From the NCBI GenBank assembly GCA_001799995.1, contig MGUK01000095.1, forward strand, positions 1-64,000: a stretch of DNA of 64,000 nucleotides, written 5' to 3'. Each line of letters starts with the position of its first letter. Within the stretch, counting starts at the first letter, position 1. A program made the position numbers and the translations under genes. Below the pieces are notes generated by a model. That model did no database searches and had not been told where the DNA came from. It was given only the letters and a program-made list of their open reading frames with translations. Source of the stretch: Elusimicrobia bacterium GWF2_62_30. Its GTDB lineage: Bacteria; Elusimicrobiota; Elusimicrobia; Elusimicrobiales; UBA9959. Shown here piece after piece: positions 8,745 through 16,648 of this stretch.

Positions 8745-8775
8745 CGCTGGGGACGGGTTAGCAAACCGCGCGAAG
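8745..8775 (+). repeat. Remnant of the palindromic repeat arm
   Basis: GGGGACGGGTTAGCAAAC at about 8750-8767 matches the outer arm (GGGGACnGG plus TTAGCAAAAC) of the repeats at 8808 and 57452, but the rest of the element is missing. Likely a truncated copy. Confidence 0.5.
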
Positions 8776-8807
8776 ACCTGTCGCTTCCCTCCATCCGGCG
8801 GCCGTCA

Positions 8808-8919
8808 CGGGGACCGGAACGCAAAACGCGCTAGGGCACACCGTGCCCGTCGCTCATCCTCCTCCTTCGCCGCTTACGCAAGGCTCAGTCGTCGGAAGGT
8901 TTTGCTAATCCGGTCCCCG
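8808..8919 (+). repeat. Palindromic dispersed repeat, copy 1
   Basis: Inverted ends CGGGGACCGG (8808-8817) and CCGGTCCCCG (8910-8919) enclose an 85-bp core bounded by GCAAAAC and GTTTTGC (8821-8905). The core is nearly identical to the one at 57476-57560: the stretch from TCGCTCATCCTCC through GGAAGGTTTTGC is the same. It contains a hairpin GGGCAC-ACC-GTGCCC. No coding frame with a plausible start is present. It lies between convergent genes, as REP- or MITE-like elements often do. Confidence 0.8.
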
Positions 8920-8952
8920 CGCCGTCCGCAGGCTTGCGCAAAAGCTTTGGAG

Positions 8953-9078
8953 GGACGGACGTGGGGGCCGGGTTAGCAAAACCGTCCGTAGGCCGAGGCT
9001 TGCATCGCGCCGAGGCCGGAGGAAGAGCGAGGCACGGTGTGCCGAGCGCGTTTTGCGTTCCGGCCCACATGGCCGTCC
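8953..9078 (-). repeat. Palindromic dispersed repeat, diverged inverted copy 2
   Basis: Read on the minus strand, this copy begins with a GGACGG end and GGGCCGG, then GCAAAACGCGCTCGGCACACC and GTGCC, as in copy 1, and ends in GGTTTTGCTAACCCGG with the matching end. The 81-bp core (8976-9056) has a diverged middle, but the hairpin GGCAC-ACC-GTGCC is kept. Copies 1 and 2 thus form a large inverted repeat; about 31 of 33 bases match in the arms. Confidence 0.75.
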
Positions 9079-9127
9079 CGAACCCCGCAACAGGGCGCGC
9101 TTTCTGTGCTAATTAATTAGAGGAATT

Positions 9128-10654
9128 TCAGGCTGCGTCTTTGGGGGCGCACTTCAGGGGGGAAGCTACGTATTTAAGAGCCTTGCCGATGCTGTAGGTC
9201 TTCTGACCAGCGGGCAGGGTCTTCATCAGGATCTTGGTGTGGCTCAGGTCGTCGCCCAGCGTAACTATCGGCGGCTCTTTGTAGCCGCTGGGCCAGGTCT
9301 GCGGAAAGCCCGCCGTCGCGAGCAGGCCGTTGCACAGGCAGACGCGGCCCTTCGTGTGGGCCGCCTTGCCGCCCTTGCGCACGTATTCGGCCTCGTTCTC
9401 GGCCGGGCAGCGGAAAGCCAGATCGCCGTCTGGTTTAAGATAGGCGCTCTGGAGGAAGCCGATATCGCAGATGCGTTTGCGGACCGAGTAAACGGCCTCT
9501 TCTGAAAGCGTCCCCGGTATTTCGGCCACCTTGAAGGGGAAGCCGCTGGGCGAAGCCCTGCCGTCGGTGCGGATGTTCAGCTCGCCGCGCATAAGGAGTT
9601 CCAGCGCTTGCTCGCGCAGCTCCGCGGCCAGGCCCGACTGCCCAGAAAGCGCGGCCATCGTGCCGAACTGTATGCCGGTGGCGCCCAGCTCCAGCGCCTC
9701 TTTAAGTTTTTCAGGGCCGCCGTAAGCGCCGGCCAGCCAGAAGGGCAGGCCCAGGCCGGCTATGGCTTTTACGTCTATGGCGTCGGCGTCCGTGTAGATG
9801 ACCAGGGGCTCCCCGCGGTTGTTGAAAGCTTTTTTGCCGGGCGGGGCGTTGTGGCCGCCGGCCACCGCGCCTTCGATGATGAACCCATACGGCCGGGCCT
9901 CCACGTTGGAGGCCAGGGCGTTGGCCAGCAGGAAAGACGAGACTATAGCGAGGAATTTGGGCTGCAGGAGCGGCGCGGAGCCGCGGGTGCCGAGAAAGCC
10001 GGGCCGCAGGCAGAGCGAAAAATCGCCGGAAGAAGAATCGGTGCCGAAAACCCGGATGGGCATTTCCGCGTCCTCGTGGCGGCACAGTTTGCGGATCATG
10101 CCCGGGATATCGGACGGGCTCCCGGCGCCTATGGCCACATAGTCCACGCCGGCCAGCATGGCCCCGTAGAGGCCCCAGGGAAGCGGCCGCTCCACCTTGC
10201 GCAGGTAGTTTATGGCGACGCTGCCCTTATGGCCTTCTTTCGCCAGCCAGACCTCGGCGAAGTTGGCGGCCAGCGTGAGCACCTGGAAATCCATGCCGGG
10301 TTCCCAGAAAGATTTTTTCCCGGTCGCGGCGTTGCGCACGCGGTCCAGTTTAGCCGTGGGGGTGGCTTTGTACTGCGCGCCCTGCGGTTTGCCGCCCTCT
10401 ATAAAATATTCTTTCAGTATCCTGCCGACCGCGCCGGAAAGGCCGGGCTGGCGGCGGATGAGTTCGGCGAAGGCGCGCCTGACATGGCCGCCCGGGTCGC
10501 CGTCCTGGAGGATGCGGGCGTAAACTACGTCCAGCGCGGTGCCGGAAACCGTGCCTATGCCGCCCATCATGGAGACGATGCGCGACATTACCCAGCAGGA
10601 GATCCAGATCCCCATGCCGCCGGTGATTATCGCGGGATCGTTCTGCTCGGACAT
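9128..10654 (-). CDS. Nitronate monooxygenase-family FMN protein
   Basis: 508 residues, longer than the usual 320-370 of simple nitronate monooxygenases. TIM-barrel FMN-binding signatures are present: GGMGIWISC near the start, GFIIEGAVAGGHNAPP, GLPFWLAGAYGGPEKLKEALELGATGIQFGT. The last 100 residues add a Cys-containing segment (CLCNGLLATAG). The long form resembles PfaD-type and other uncharacterised members, so the substrate should not be assumed to be a nitronate. SD GGGGA lies upstream. The preceding 114 bp hold two overlapping TATAAT-like -10 boxes on the minus strand (10722-10727 and 10703-10708). Downstream lies the palindromic repeat cluster. Confidence 0.75.
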   Translation of the reverse strand: MSEQNDPAIITGGMGIWISCWVMSRIVSMMGGIGTVSGTALDVVYARILQDGDPGGHVRRAFAELIRRQPGLSGAVGRILKEYFIEGGKPQGAQYKATPTAKLDRVRNAATGKKSFWEPGMDFQVLTLAANFAEVWLAKEGHKGSVAINYLRKVERPLPWGLYGAMLAGVDYVAIGAGSPSDIPGMIRKLCRHEDAEMPIRVFGTDSSSGDFSLCLRPGFLGTRGSAPLLQPKFLAIVSSFLLANALASNVEARPYGFIIEGAVAGGHNAPPGKKAFNNRGEPLVIYTDADAIDVKAIAGLGLPFWLAGAYGGPEKLKEALELGATGIQFGTMAALSGQSGLAAELREQALELLMRGELNIRTDGRASPSGFPFKVAEIPGTLSEEAVYSVRKRICDIGFLQSAYLKPDGDLAFRCPAENEAEYVRKGGKAAHTKGRVCLCNGLLATAGFPQTWPSGYKEPPIVTLGDDLSHTKILMKTLPAGQKTYSIGKALKYVASPLKCAPKDAA

Positions 10655-10768
10655 CAGCAGTTCCCCGCCTGAACGGTAAATACGATGGTGTAAATATTCG
10701 CCATTATATAGTCAATATACGATTATAGAAATTTTTTGCGGCGCGTGTCAGGTTTTTTCGCGGCGGGT

Positions 10769-13519
10769 TCAGTTTTTCAGCTTGAAAAGCCTGGAGTATT
10801 CCAGTGAAAAACCCGTGGTCAGGTTAGAGGCGTAGCCGTCCAGCTTCTTGCCGGACGCCAGCAGGTAGCTGACGAAAGGGTTTATCTTTATGTCGCCGTA
10901 GAGCCTGGTGCTGACCTTCAGGTTCAGCTCCAGGCGGTCCTTCAGGTCGTAGGCCGTGTCGAAGCGGCTGCGGGCGAAATTCCGGTAGTTGCCGTCGGCG
11001 TTCAGGGTCAGGGCCGTGCCCGGGATAGGCCAGTTCAGCCGGAAACCGGTCTCCGCCGCGTACTGGGTGCGCGCGGGGGAATAAGTGTAGATCTGTTCCG
11101 TGGTGAGGCCGGCGTATAATTCCTGCAGGTTGGTGCCCTCGAACAGCTTCAGGCCGGCCTTGCCGCGCAGGATCCTGCGCAGGGGCAGGGCGGGGGCTCT
11201 CGAAAACTCGGTATCGTAGGCCGCGGCGGCGAAGGGGCCCAGCACGATAGGGCCCAGGCCGCCGTTGTAACTCCTCAGCCTGTAGCGCACCTCGCCTTCG
11301 CCCACCAGCTGGTCCACGCTCTCGGCCGTGACGCGGGGCTGGCCCGAAGGGCGCAGCACCACCTTGCCGTAATCCGCCGAGACGCCGGAATCGAACCTGA
11401 ACTTGCCGGAATAGTATTCGGAGACCAGCCGGCCGGAGCCCTGTATCCTGGTCTGGTCCACCGCGCTCAGGCGCGATTCGTTCACGCTGGCGAAGCCGGG
11501 CCCGCCGGTCACCCCGGTGTTGACCATCTGCAGCGCCAGGCTGCGCAGGTTTATGCGCCAGATATCGCGGCTTTCCGTGATGTTGAGGGCTTCCTTCTGA
11601 ACGGCTTTCTCCCACGCTTCGCGGGAGGCCGCGGAAGTTTTCAGGGCGCGCAGGTCGTCTATCACCGCGCCGTGCAGCGTAGCGGCGGGGACCTTGACGC
11701 GCTGTACCTCGGGCTTCCCCTGCAGCAGGCTTGCCGGCAGCACCGTAAGGTAAAGTTCCGCGTCCCTGAGCGGCAGGCCCGCCACGCGGCCGGACTCGTC
11801 CAGGCCCGACAGCGCGTAGTATTCCCTGCCCAGGTAGGACCGGGCGGAATAATAGGCCGACAGGCTGGCCGAAGCCGGTGGGCGCTTCCTGAAGAAAGAC
11901 CGTATCAGCGAGCCGGGGACCCAGGCCGTCTCGAGCGGCTCGTCGGGGCCGAGCCAGATCTTGACCAGCGAGGACGGGGTGTCTCCCAGCACGTTGTTGC
12001 CGCTGGGCGTCAGGCGCAGCACCGCGACCTCGGTCTTGAAGCGTTTGCGCAGCAGGGAGGCCGTCATGTTGAAAAAATCCGGTATGGCGTAGATAGGCTC
12101 CGGCTGCCTGCCGCGCAGCGAGAGGTGGCGGGGGTCCGGCAGCAGGGAATCGCCGGAGCCGAGTATGCGTTCGACCACGCGCTCTTTCAGCGCGGTCTTT
12201 TCCCGGTAGTAGAAAGGTTCGGTGCCGTCCTCCATGCCCGGCAGCGTCTCCACCGCGGCGAGCCTGCCCTGCCGGCCGAATTCCAGCGTTATCTTGCCGG
12301 AGCCGCTGGAGTCGGGGAAGACGGCTATGCCGTGGCCGCGCTGGCCCTCCTTCTGACGTTTAAGGAGTTCCACCCGCGTCTTCATCGCGGCCGAGCTTTC
12401 CCAGCTCTTGGGCCCTATTATGACGTCCAGGCCCTTTACGCTCATCAGCCAGCCGAAATCTTCCCGCCGGTAGAAGGAAACGGCCACTATGGCGACGGCT
12501 TTCTGCTTCTCCCTTAGCTCGGTTATCAGGGCGCCGAGCGCCTCTTCGTCCTTGGGGTTCCACAGCGCGAACGGCGAGCCGGAAAGTTCGGAAACGGACG
12601 CCGCGTTGTACGGGGCCAGGGCGATGAAGGCGGTCCTGACGCCGGCTATCCTGCGCACGGAATAGGGCTTTATCACCGCCGCCAGCCGCGGGTCCGAGAT
12701 CCTGACGTTGGAGCAGACGAACTCTACCGGCCCGGAGGAAAGCGGCACGCCGGCCTGGGCCCAGCCCCGGAAATTCTTCAGGTCCTGGAGGTCGAGGGCG
12801 GCCACGTCCACGCCGGCGTCCGCCAGGTATTTGAACATGGGCGCCGGGTCGGCGTCGGGGAGTTCGCCGTCCAGGTGGCTGCCGGGGGCCAGGCTGAGCA
12901 GCAGGTTCGTGTCCTTGCGCGAGGCCTCCTCCACTACGCCGCTGCTCGGGCTGTTGAGCCCCATCGGCACGGCCAGGCTGACGAATTCGGCCTGAGCGCC
13001 GTCCAGGGAGAGGCGGTGCACCATTTTAAAGGTCGGCTCCCACAGGCGTTTTTCCTTCAGCGACGGTATGTACAGCACCTTGAACTTCAGGCCGGACGGG
13101 GAGAGCCCGGAAAGGATATCCGCGGGCAGGCGCTCCGCGGCCGGGTAGGAGGCTTCGCTGGTCTTTATGCTGTCGGCGAAGGCCTCCACCAGTCCGGGCG
13201 GAGGCAGCAGCAGGGAATTATCGGCCGCGAACACGTCCTGCCTGTGGTCCAGCGCGTAATCCGTGGTGCGCTCCAGTTCCTGCGCGGAGAGTTTGTCCGG
13301 CGCTTCCAGCACGAACCTGGCGCCGTTGGTCCGCGTGACGGCGTTGTAGACGTTCTCCAGTTTGACCGTGCCGGTGGAACCGGCGAACTCCTCCACCGCG
13401 GCGGACATGTCGAAATCCATGCGGTAGCCGTGGTCGAAATAGTGGATAGAGGCGGCGGCGGCTTCCGCCCGGCCGGGGGACAGCAGGAGCACCAGTGCCG
13501 CGGCGGCAAAAAAAGGCAT
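10769..13519 (-). CDS. Degenerate 5'-nucleotidase-like protein fused to a C-terminal beta-barrel-like domain
   Basis: 916 residues. A signal peptide (MPFFAAAALVLLLSPGRAEA) leads into a calcineurin/5'-nucleotidase-like region (about 150-640). The fold-level landmarks can be followed (LADAGVDVAALDLQDLKNF where active enzymes have LGYDA..TLGNHEFD; GLDVIIGPKSW where they have DVIIGGHSH), but the metal-binding Asp, Asn-His and His residues are replaced. The last 250 or so residues are alternating beta strands ending in an aromatic/charged strand (GFSLEYSRLFKLKN), typical of an outer-membrane barrel. Probably a non-catalytic envelope protein; function unknown. It ends 114 bp before the next minus-strand gene. 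Confidence 0.6.
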   Translation of the reverse strand: MPFFAAAALVLLLSPGRAEAAAASIHYFDHGYRMDFDMSAAVEEFAGSTGTVKLENVYNAVTRTNGARFVLEAPDKLSAQELERTTDYALDHRQDVFAADNSLLLPPPGLVEAFADSIKTSEASYPAAERLPADILSGLSPSGLKFKVLYIPSLKEKRLWEPTFKMVHRLSLDGAQAEFVSLAVPMGLNSPSSGVVEEASRKDTNLLLSLAPGSHLDGELPDADPAPMFKYLADAGVDVAALDLQDLKNFRGWAQAGVPLSSGPVEFVCSNVRISDPRLAAVIKPYSVRRIAGVRTAFIALAPYNAASVSELSGSPFALWNPKDEEALGALITELREKQKAVAIVAVSFYRREDFGWLMSVKGLDVIIGPKSWESSAAMKTRVELLKRQKEGQRGHGIAVFPDSSGSGKITLEFGRQGRLAAVETLPGMEDGTEPFYYREKTALKERVVERILGSGDSLLPDPRHLSLRGRQPEPIYAIPDFFNMTASLLRKRFKTEVAVLRLTPSGNNVLGDTPSSLVKIWLGPDEPLETAWVPGSLIRSFFRKRPPASASLSAYYSARSYLGREYYALSGLDESGRVAGLPLRDAELYLTVLPASLLQGKPEVQRVKVPAATLHGAVIDDLRALKTSAASREAWEKAVQKEALNITESRDIWRINLRSLALQMVNTGVTGGPGFASVNESRLSAVDQTRIQGSGRLVSEYYSGKFRFDSGVSADYGKVVLRPSGQPRVTAESVDQLVGEGEVRYRLRSYNGGLGPIVLGPFAAAAYDTEFSRAPALPLRRILRGKAGLKLFEGTNLQELYAGLTTEQIYTYSPARTQYAAETGFRLNWPIPGTALTLNADGNYRNFARSRFDTAYDLKDRLELNLKVSTRLYGDIKINPFVSYLLASGKKLDGYASNLTTGFSLEYSRLFKLKN

Positions 13520-13632
13520 GGAGGGTAGATTAGCATTTTTAGTATTTTTCGGTCTTCACGAAAGCTGTATAATAAATATGGAGCGGCCCGGCCGCTTTCC
13601 GTGTACCCGAATTTCCAGCGCAAGGAGACAAC

Positions 13633-14667
13633 ATGAAAGCTCTTGTCAAGAAAAAGGCCGAAAAGGGACTCTGGCTGGAGGACGTTCCCAAACCGCAGAT
13701 AAAAGACAACGAGGTGCTGATAAAGATAAAGCAGACCGCCATCTGCGGCACCGACATTCATATCTACCAGTGGGACGACTGGGCGCAGAAAACCATTCCC
13801 GTGCCGATGCACGTCGGCCACGAATTCGTGGGCGAGATAGCCGAACTGGGCAAGAACGTGAAAGGCCATACCGTTGGCGAGCGCGTCTCCGGCGAGGGCC
13901 ACATCGTCTGCGGCCACTGCCGCAACTGCAAGGCCGGCCACCGGCACCTGTGCGTGAACACCAAGGGCATCGGCGTCAACCTGCCGGGCTGCTTCGCCGA
14001 ATACCTGGCCATCCCCGCCGAGAACGTGTTCCCGCTGCCGGCCGGGGTTTCGGATGACGAGGCGTCCATCCTCGACCCGCTCGGCAACGCGGTGCATACC
14101 GCCCTTTCGTTCGACCTGATCGGCGAGGACGTGCTGATCACGGGCGCGGGCCCGATAGGCATCATGGCCGGGGCCATCGCCAATCACGTGGGCGCGCGCC
14201 ACACGGTGATCACCGACGTCAACGAATACCGCATGGACCTGGCCCGCAAGCTGGGGATAAAGAACGTGGTGGATTCCCGCCGGGAAAAGCTGCCCGACGT
14301 GATGCACAGCCTCGGCATGACGGAAGGCTTCGACGTGGGCCTGGAGATGAGCGGCAACGCGGTTGCCTTCAACGATATGATCGGCGCCGTCAAGATGGGC
14401 GCGAAGATAGCGCTGCTGGGCATCCTGCCGCCGAATACCACCATCCCGTGGAACCAGGTCATCTTCAAGGCGCTGTTCCTCAAGGGCATCTACGGCCGGG
14501 AGATGTTCGAGACCTGGTACAAGATGTGCGCGATGCTGACCAGCGGCCTGGACATAAAGCCGATCATCACGCACCGCTTCCCCGCGAAGGATTTTAAAGA
14601 GGGTTTCGAGATAATGTCCTCCGGCAGATCGGGCAAGATAATACTCGACTGGACCGGCATTAACTGA
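13633..14667 (+). CDS. tdh: L-threonine 3-dehydrogenase
   Basis: 344 residues, a zinc-dependent medium-chain dehydrogenase of normal length. It oxidises threonine with NAD+ to 2-amino-3-ketobutyrate. Catalytic zinc ligands are visible at Cys38 and His63-Glu64 (GHEF); structural zinc cysteines at 93, 96, 99 and 107; the nucleotide-binding GAGPIG at about residue 172. Over its whole length it reads as bacterial Tdh ([34 protein letters not shown]). SD AAGGAGA lies upstream and a TATAAT at 13568-13573 may be the -10. No glycine C-acetyltransferase (Kbl) gene is adjacent, so the threonine cleavage pathway would need it elsewhere. Confidence 0.93.
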   Translation: MKALVKKKAEKGLWLEDVPKPQIKDNEVLIKIKQTAICGTDIHIYQWDDWAQKTIPVPMHVGHEFVGEIAELGKNVKGHTVGERVSGEGHIVCGHCRNCKAGHRHLCVNTKGIGVNLPGCFAEYLAIPAENVFPLPAGVSDDEASILDPLGNAVHTALSFDLIGEDVLITGAGPIGIMAGAIANHVGARHTVITDVNEYRMDLARKLGIKNVVDSRREKLPDVMHSLGMTEGFDVGLEMSGNAVAFNDMIGAVKMGAKIALLGILPPNTTIPWNQVIFKALFLKGIYGREMFETWYKMCAMLTSGLDIKPIITHRFPAKDFKEGFEIMSSGRSGKIILDWTGIN

Positions 14668-14692
14668 CCCCAGGGACCGACAGGTTCGCAAG

Positions 14693-15937
14693 ATGAAAAA
14701 AACTTCGATAGTCACCATTGTCTGCGTTTTCCTTCTTCTGACCGGCTGCGGCCTGTTCAAGCAGAAAGCGGCGGGCTACTACCTTGATAAAGCGCGCGCC
14801 GCCGCGCAGAAACAGAACCTTACGCCGGCCGAAGCCGACGCCGCGTTCGCGCAGATAGAAAAGTCCTGCTCCTACGCTCCCGGTTCCGCGCAGGCCGTGA
14901 CCGTGCTGGAGGACCTGGCCGAGGCCGCCGTAAAGAGCGGCTACGCCAAAGCGCAGGAACTGGAACTGAACGCTTTGAAGAAGATGATCGCCGCCGACGC
15001 CCATTTCTGGCCGGCGCGCGAGGCGCTTATAAATTTCCTGGCGGCCCGGGGCGACGTCAGCGGCCTTGCCGACGAGGCCATCAACGCCGAGAGGATCGCC
15101 TCCGGGGCCGGCAAGGGCGAGCCCGGCGTGCGTTACTGCGCCCTGCTTGCGCAGCTGGCGGCAACGGCCTCCGCGGCGCCCTGGATAGCTTCCGAGGCCT
15201 CCCTTAACGTCAACAAGTCGCCTTCGGCCTTCTTCGAAAAGGCGGGGATCTATTCCTCCGCGGTCGCGAAGTCCTCCGACCTGCGCAAAGAGCTGGAGAA
15301 GCTGGCCGCCACCGACCCCACGCTCAAACAGGCGGCGCCGGCCGAACTGGTTTCCGCCGCCGAGGTGGCCGCCGCCGACGCGCTGAAGGACCCCGATGAG
15401 ATAGACCGCGCGCAGGAGTTCAACGAGCGCGTGGAAGCCGAGCCGGCGTTCAAGCGGGCCGTGGACATGACCGTGCAGGGCAACACCGCGCTGGTAGCCA
15501 AAGATTACACGAAGGCCCGCGCTTTTTACCAGGGGGCCCTGGCCCAGTACCCGGGGCTGATGGACGCCAGGCGCCAGCTGGCGGAAGTGGATTTCCAGGA
15601 AGGGGTGCGGCTGGCGGCGGTCGGCGAATCCAAAAAGGAGGCCAACCTCCTCCTGGGCCGCGCCTACGCCGGGGTTAATTCCGTCATAAAGGACTCGGTC
15701 ATCACCCCGAACTATATCCCTTTCCTGAAGCGCGACAAGTTCCTGGGCGAGACCTACGCGCTGAAGGCCGCCACGCTTTCGGCCATGCGCGCGGTGGAGG
15801 GCCCCAAGCTGAAGAAACCCACGCTGGCCAGGCTCGAGAAGGAATTCAAAGCCTCGCTGGATGAAGCCCTCAAGCTGAGTCCCGAAGGGCGCCTGGCCCG
15901 CGAACTGCTGGAACGCTACACCAAAGAAGGTTTCTGA
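14693..15937 (+). CDS. TPR-like lipoprotein
   Basis: 414 residues. The N-terminus MKKTSIVTIVCVFLLLTGC is a lipoprotein signal with Cys19 as the acylated residue. The rest is helical and Ala-rich; a recognisable TPR pair lies at about 262-310 (NTALVAKDYTKARAFYQGALAQYPGLMDARRQLAEVD, split by position). It is probably a periplasm-facing scaffold. It lies 25 bp after tdh and 21 bp before the next secreted protein, so all three may share a transcript although no functional link to threonine is evident. Confidence 0.7.
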   Translation: MKKTSIVTIVCVFLLLTGCGLFKQKAAGYYLDKARAAAQKQNLTPAEADAAFAQIEKSCSYAPGSAQAVTVLEDLAEAAVKSGYAKAQELELNALKKMIAADAHFWPAREALINFLAARGDVSGLADEAINAERIASGAGKGEPGVRYCALLAQLAATASAAPWIASEASLNVNKSPSAFFEKAGIYSSAVAKSSDLRKELEKLAATDPTLKQAAPAELVSAAEVAAADALKDPDEIDRAQEFNERVEAEPAFKRAVDMTVQGNTALVAKDYTKARAFYQGALAQYPGLMDARRQLAEVDFQEGVRLAAVGESKKEANLLLGRAYAGVNSVIKDSVITPNYIPFLKRDKFLGETYALKAATLSAMRAVEGPKLKKPTLARLEKEFKASLDEALKLSPEGRLARELLERYTKEGF

Positions 15938-15958
15938 GCCGGACTAATAGGTGAGAAT

Positions 15959-16648
15959 ATGAGGTCCCTGACCGGTAGTTCCCTCTTCGTTCTTATCCTT
16001 ACTTTTTCCTGCTGCCCGCCCGCGCGCGCCGGCGAACCGGCCGGCTCCGCCGCTCCCGCGGAAACCGCGGTTTCCAGCGCCGCCGTCCCGGGCCCGGTCC
16101 CCGACAACGGCCGCCTTACGCTGAATATTTCCAAAAATTCCAACTACTCCCGCGTCGGGCTGGATTATTCGCTGAAATGGGATTTCTCCGACCTGGGTTC
16201 CTTCCGGCCGGGGCTTAAGACCATATCTTCAGGGCTCAGGGTGCTGTCTTCCTGGGATATCACGGAGAATACGAGGGTTAATTATTACGGCCTGAAGACC
16301 AATCCCTGGCGCATGATAATAGGCGTTTCCGATGCGGTAGGCGGGAACGCCCCGCCGGCGGCCGGCGGCAGCGCGGTGCTGTCTGATACCGCGCCGCGCA
16401 AAAGGCTGCGCCTTTCCATCTCGCCGCTGGTGGACGACGTCAAGCAGAGCATCGACGACGGGCTGCGGGATTTCCTGCTGAAAGAATCCATGAAAGGCGC
16501 TTCGCCCCAGTGGCAAAAGGTAAGCGCGGAGGGGAAGCGGGAATTCATGCGCGACGTGCTCTCCCTCGGGATCTGGGACACCGCGCTGCCGGCGATGCGG
16601 GAAGGCAAAGCGGGACTGGAATATTTAAGCGAAAAACCCGTCAGGTGA
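15959..16648 (+). CDS. Secreted protein of unknown function
   Basis: 229 residues with a signal peptide (MRSLTGSSLFVLILTFSCCPPARA), an Ala/Pro-rich spacer, and a mature part with beta-strand patterns (LTLNISKNSNYSRVGLDYSLKWDF, TRVNYYGLKTNPWRMIIG) then a helical C-terminus. SD TAGGTGAG lies upstream. The tail overlaps the convergent REC/PPDK_N gene by 8 bp. No family recognised. Confidence 0.7.
   Translation: MRSLTGSSLFVLILTFSCCPPARAGEPAGSAAPAETAVSSAAVPGPVPDNGRLTLNISKNSNYSRVGLDYSLKWDFSDLGSFRPGLKTISSGLRVLSSWDITENTRVNYYGLKTNPWRMIIGVSDAVGGNAPPAAGGSAVLSDTAPRKRLRLSISPLVDDVKQSIDDGLRDFLLKESMKGASPQWQKVSAEGKREFMRDVLSLGIWDTALPAMREGKAGLEYLSEKPVR

Noticed and set aside
8808-9078. CRISPR array or insertion sequence
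   Set aside because: No regular direct repeats with spacers and no transposase; the signal is a palindromic repeat family.
8737-9116. Short frames in the palindromic repeat cluster
   Set aside because: They follow the repeat sequence, not a protein pattern, and differ between copies of the same repeat.
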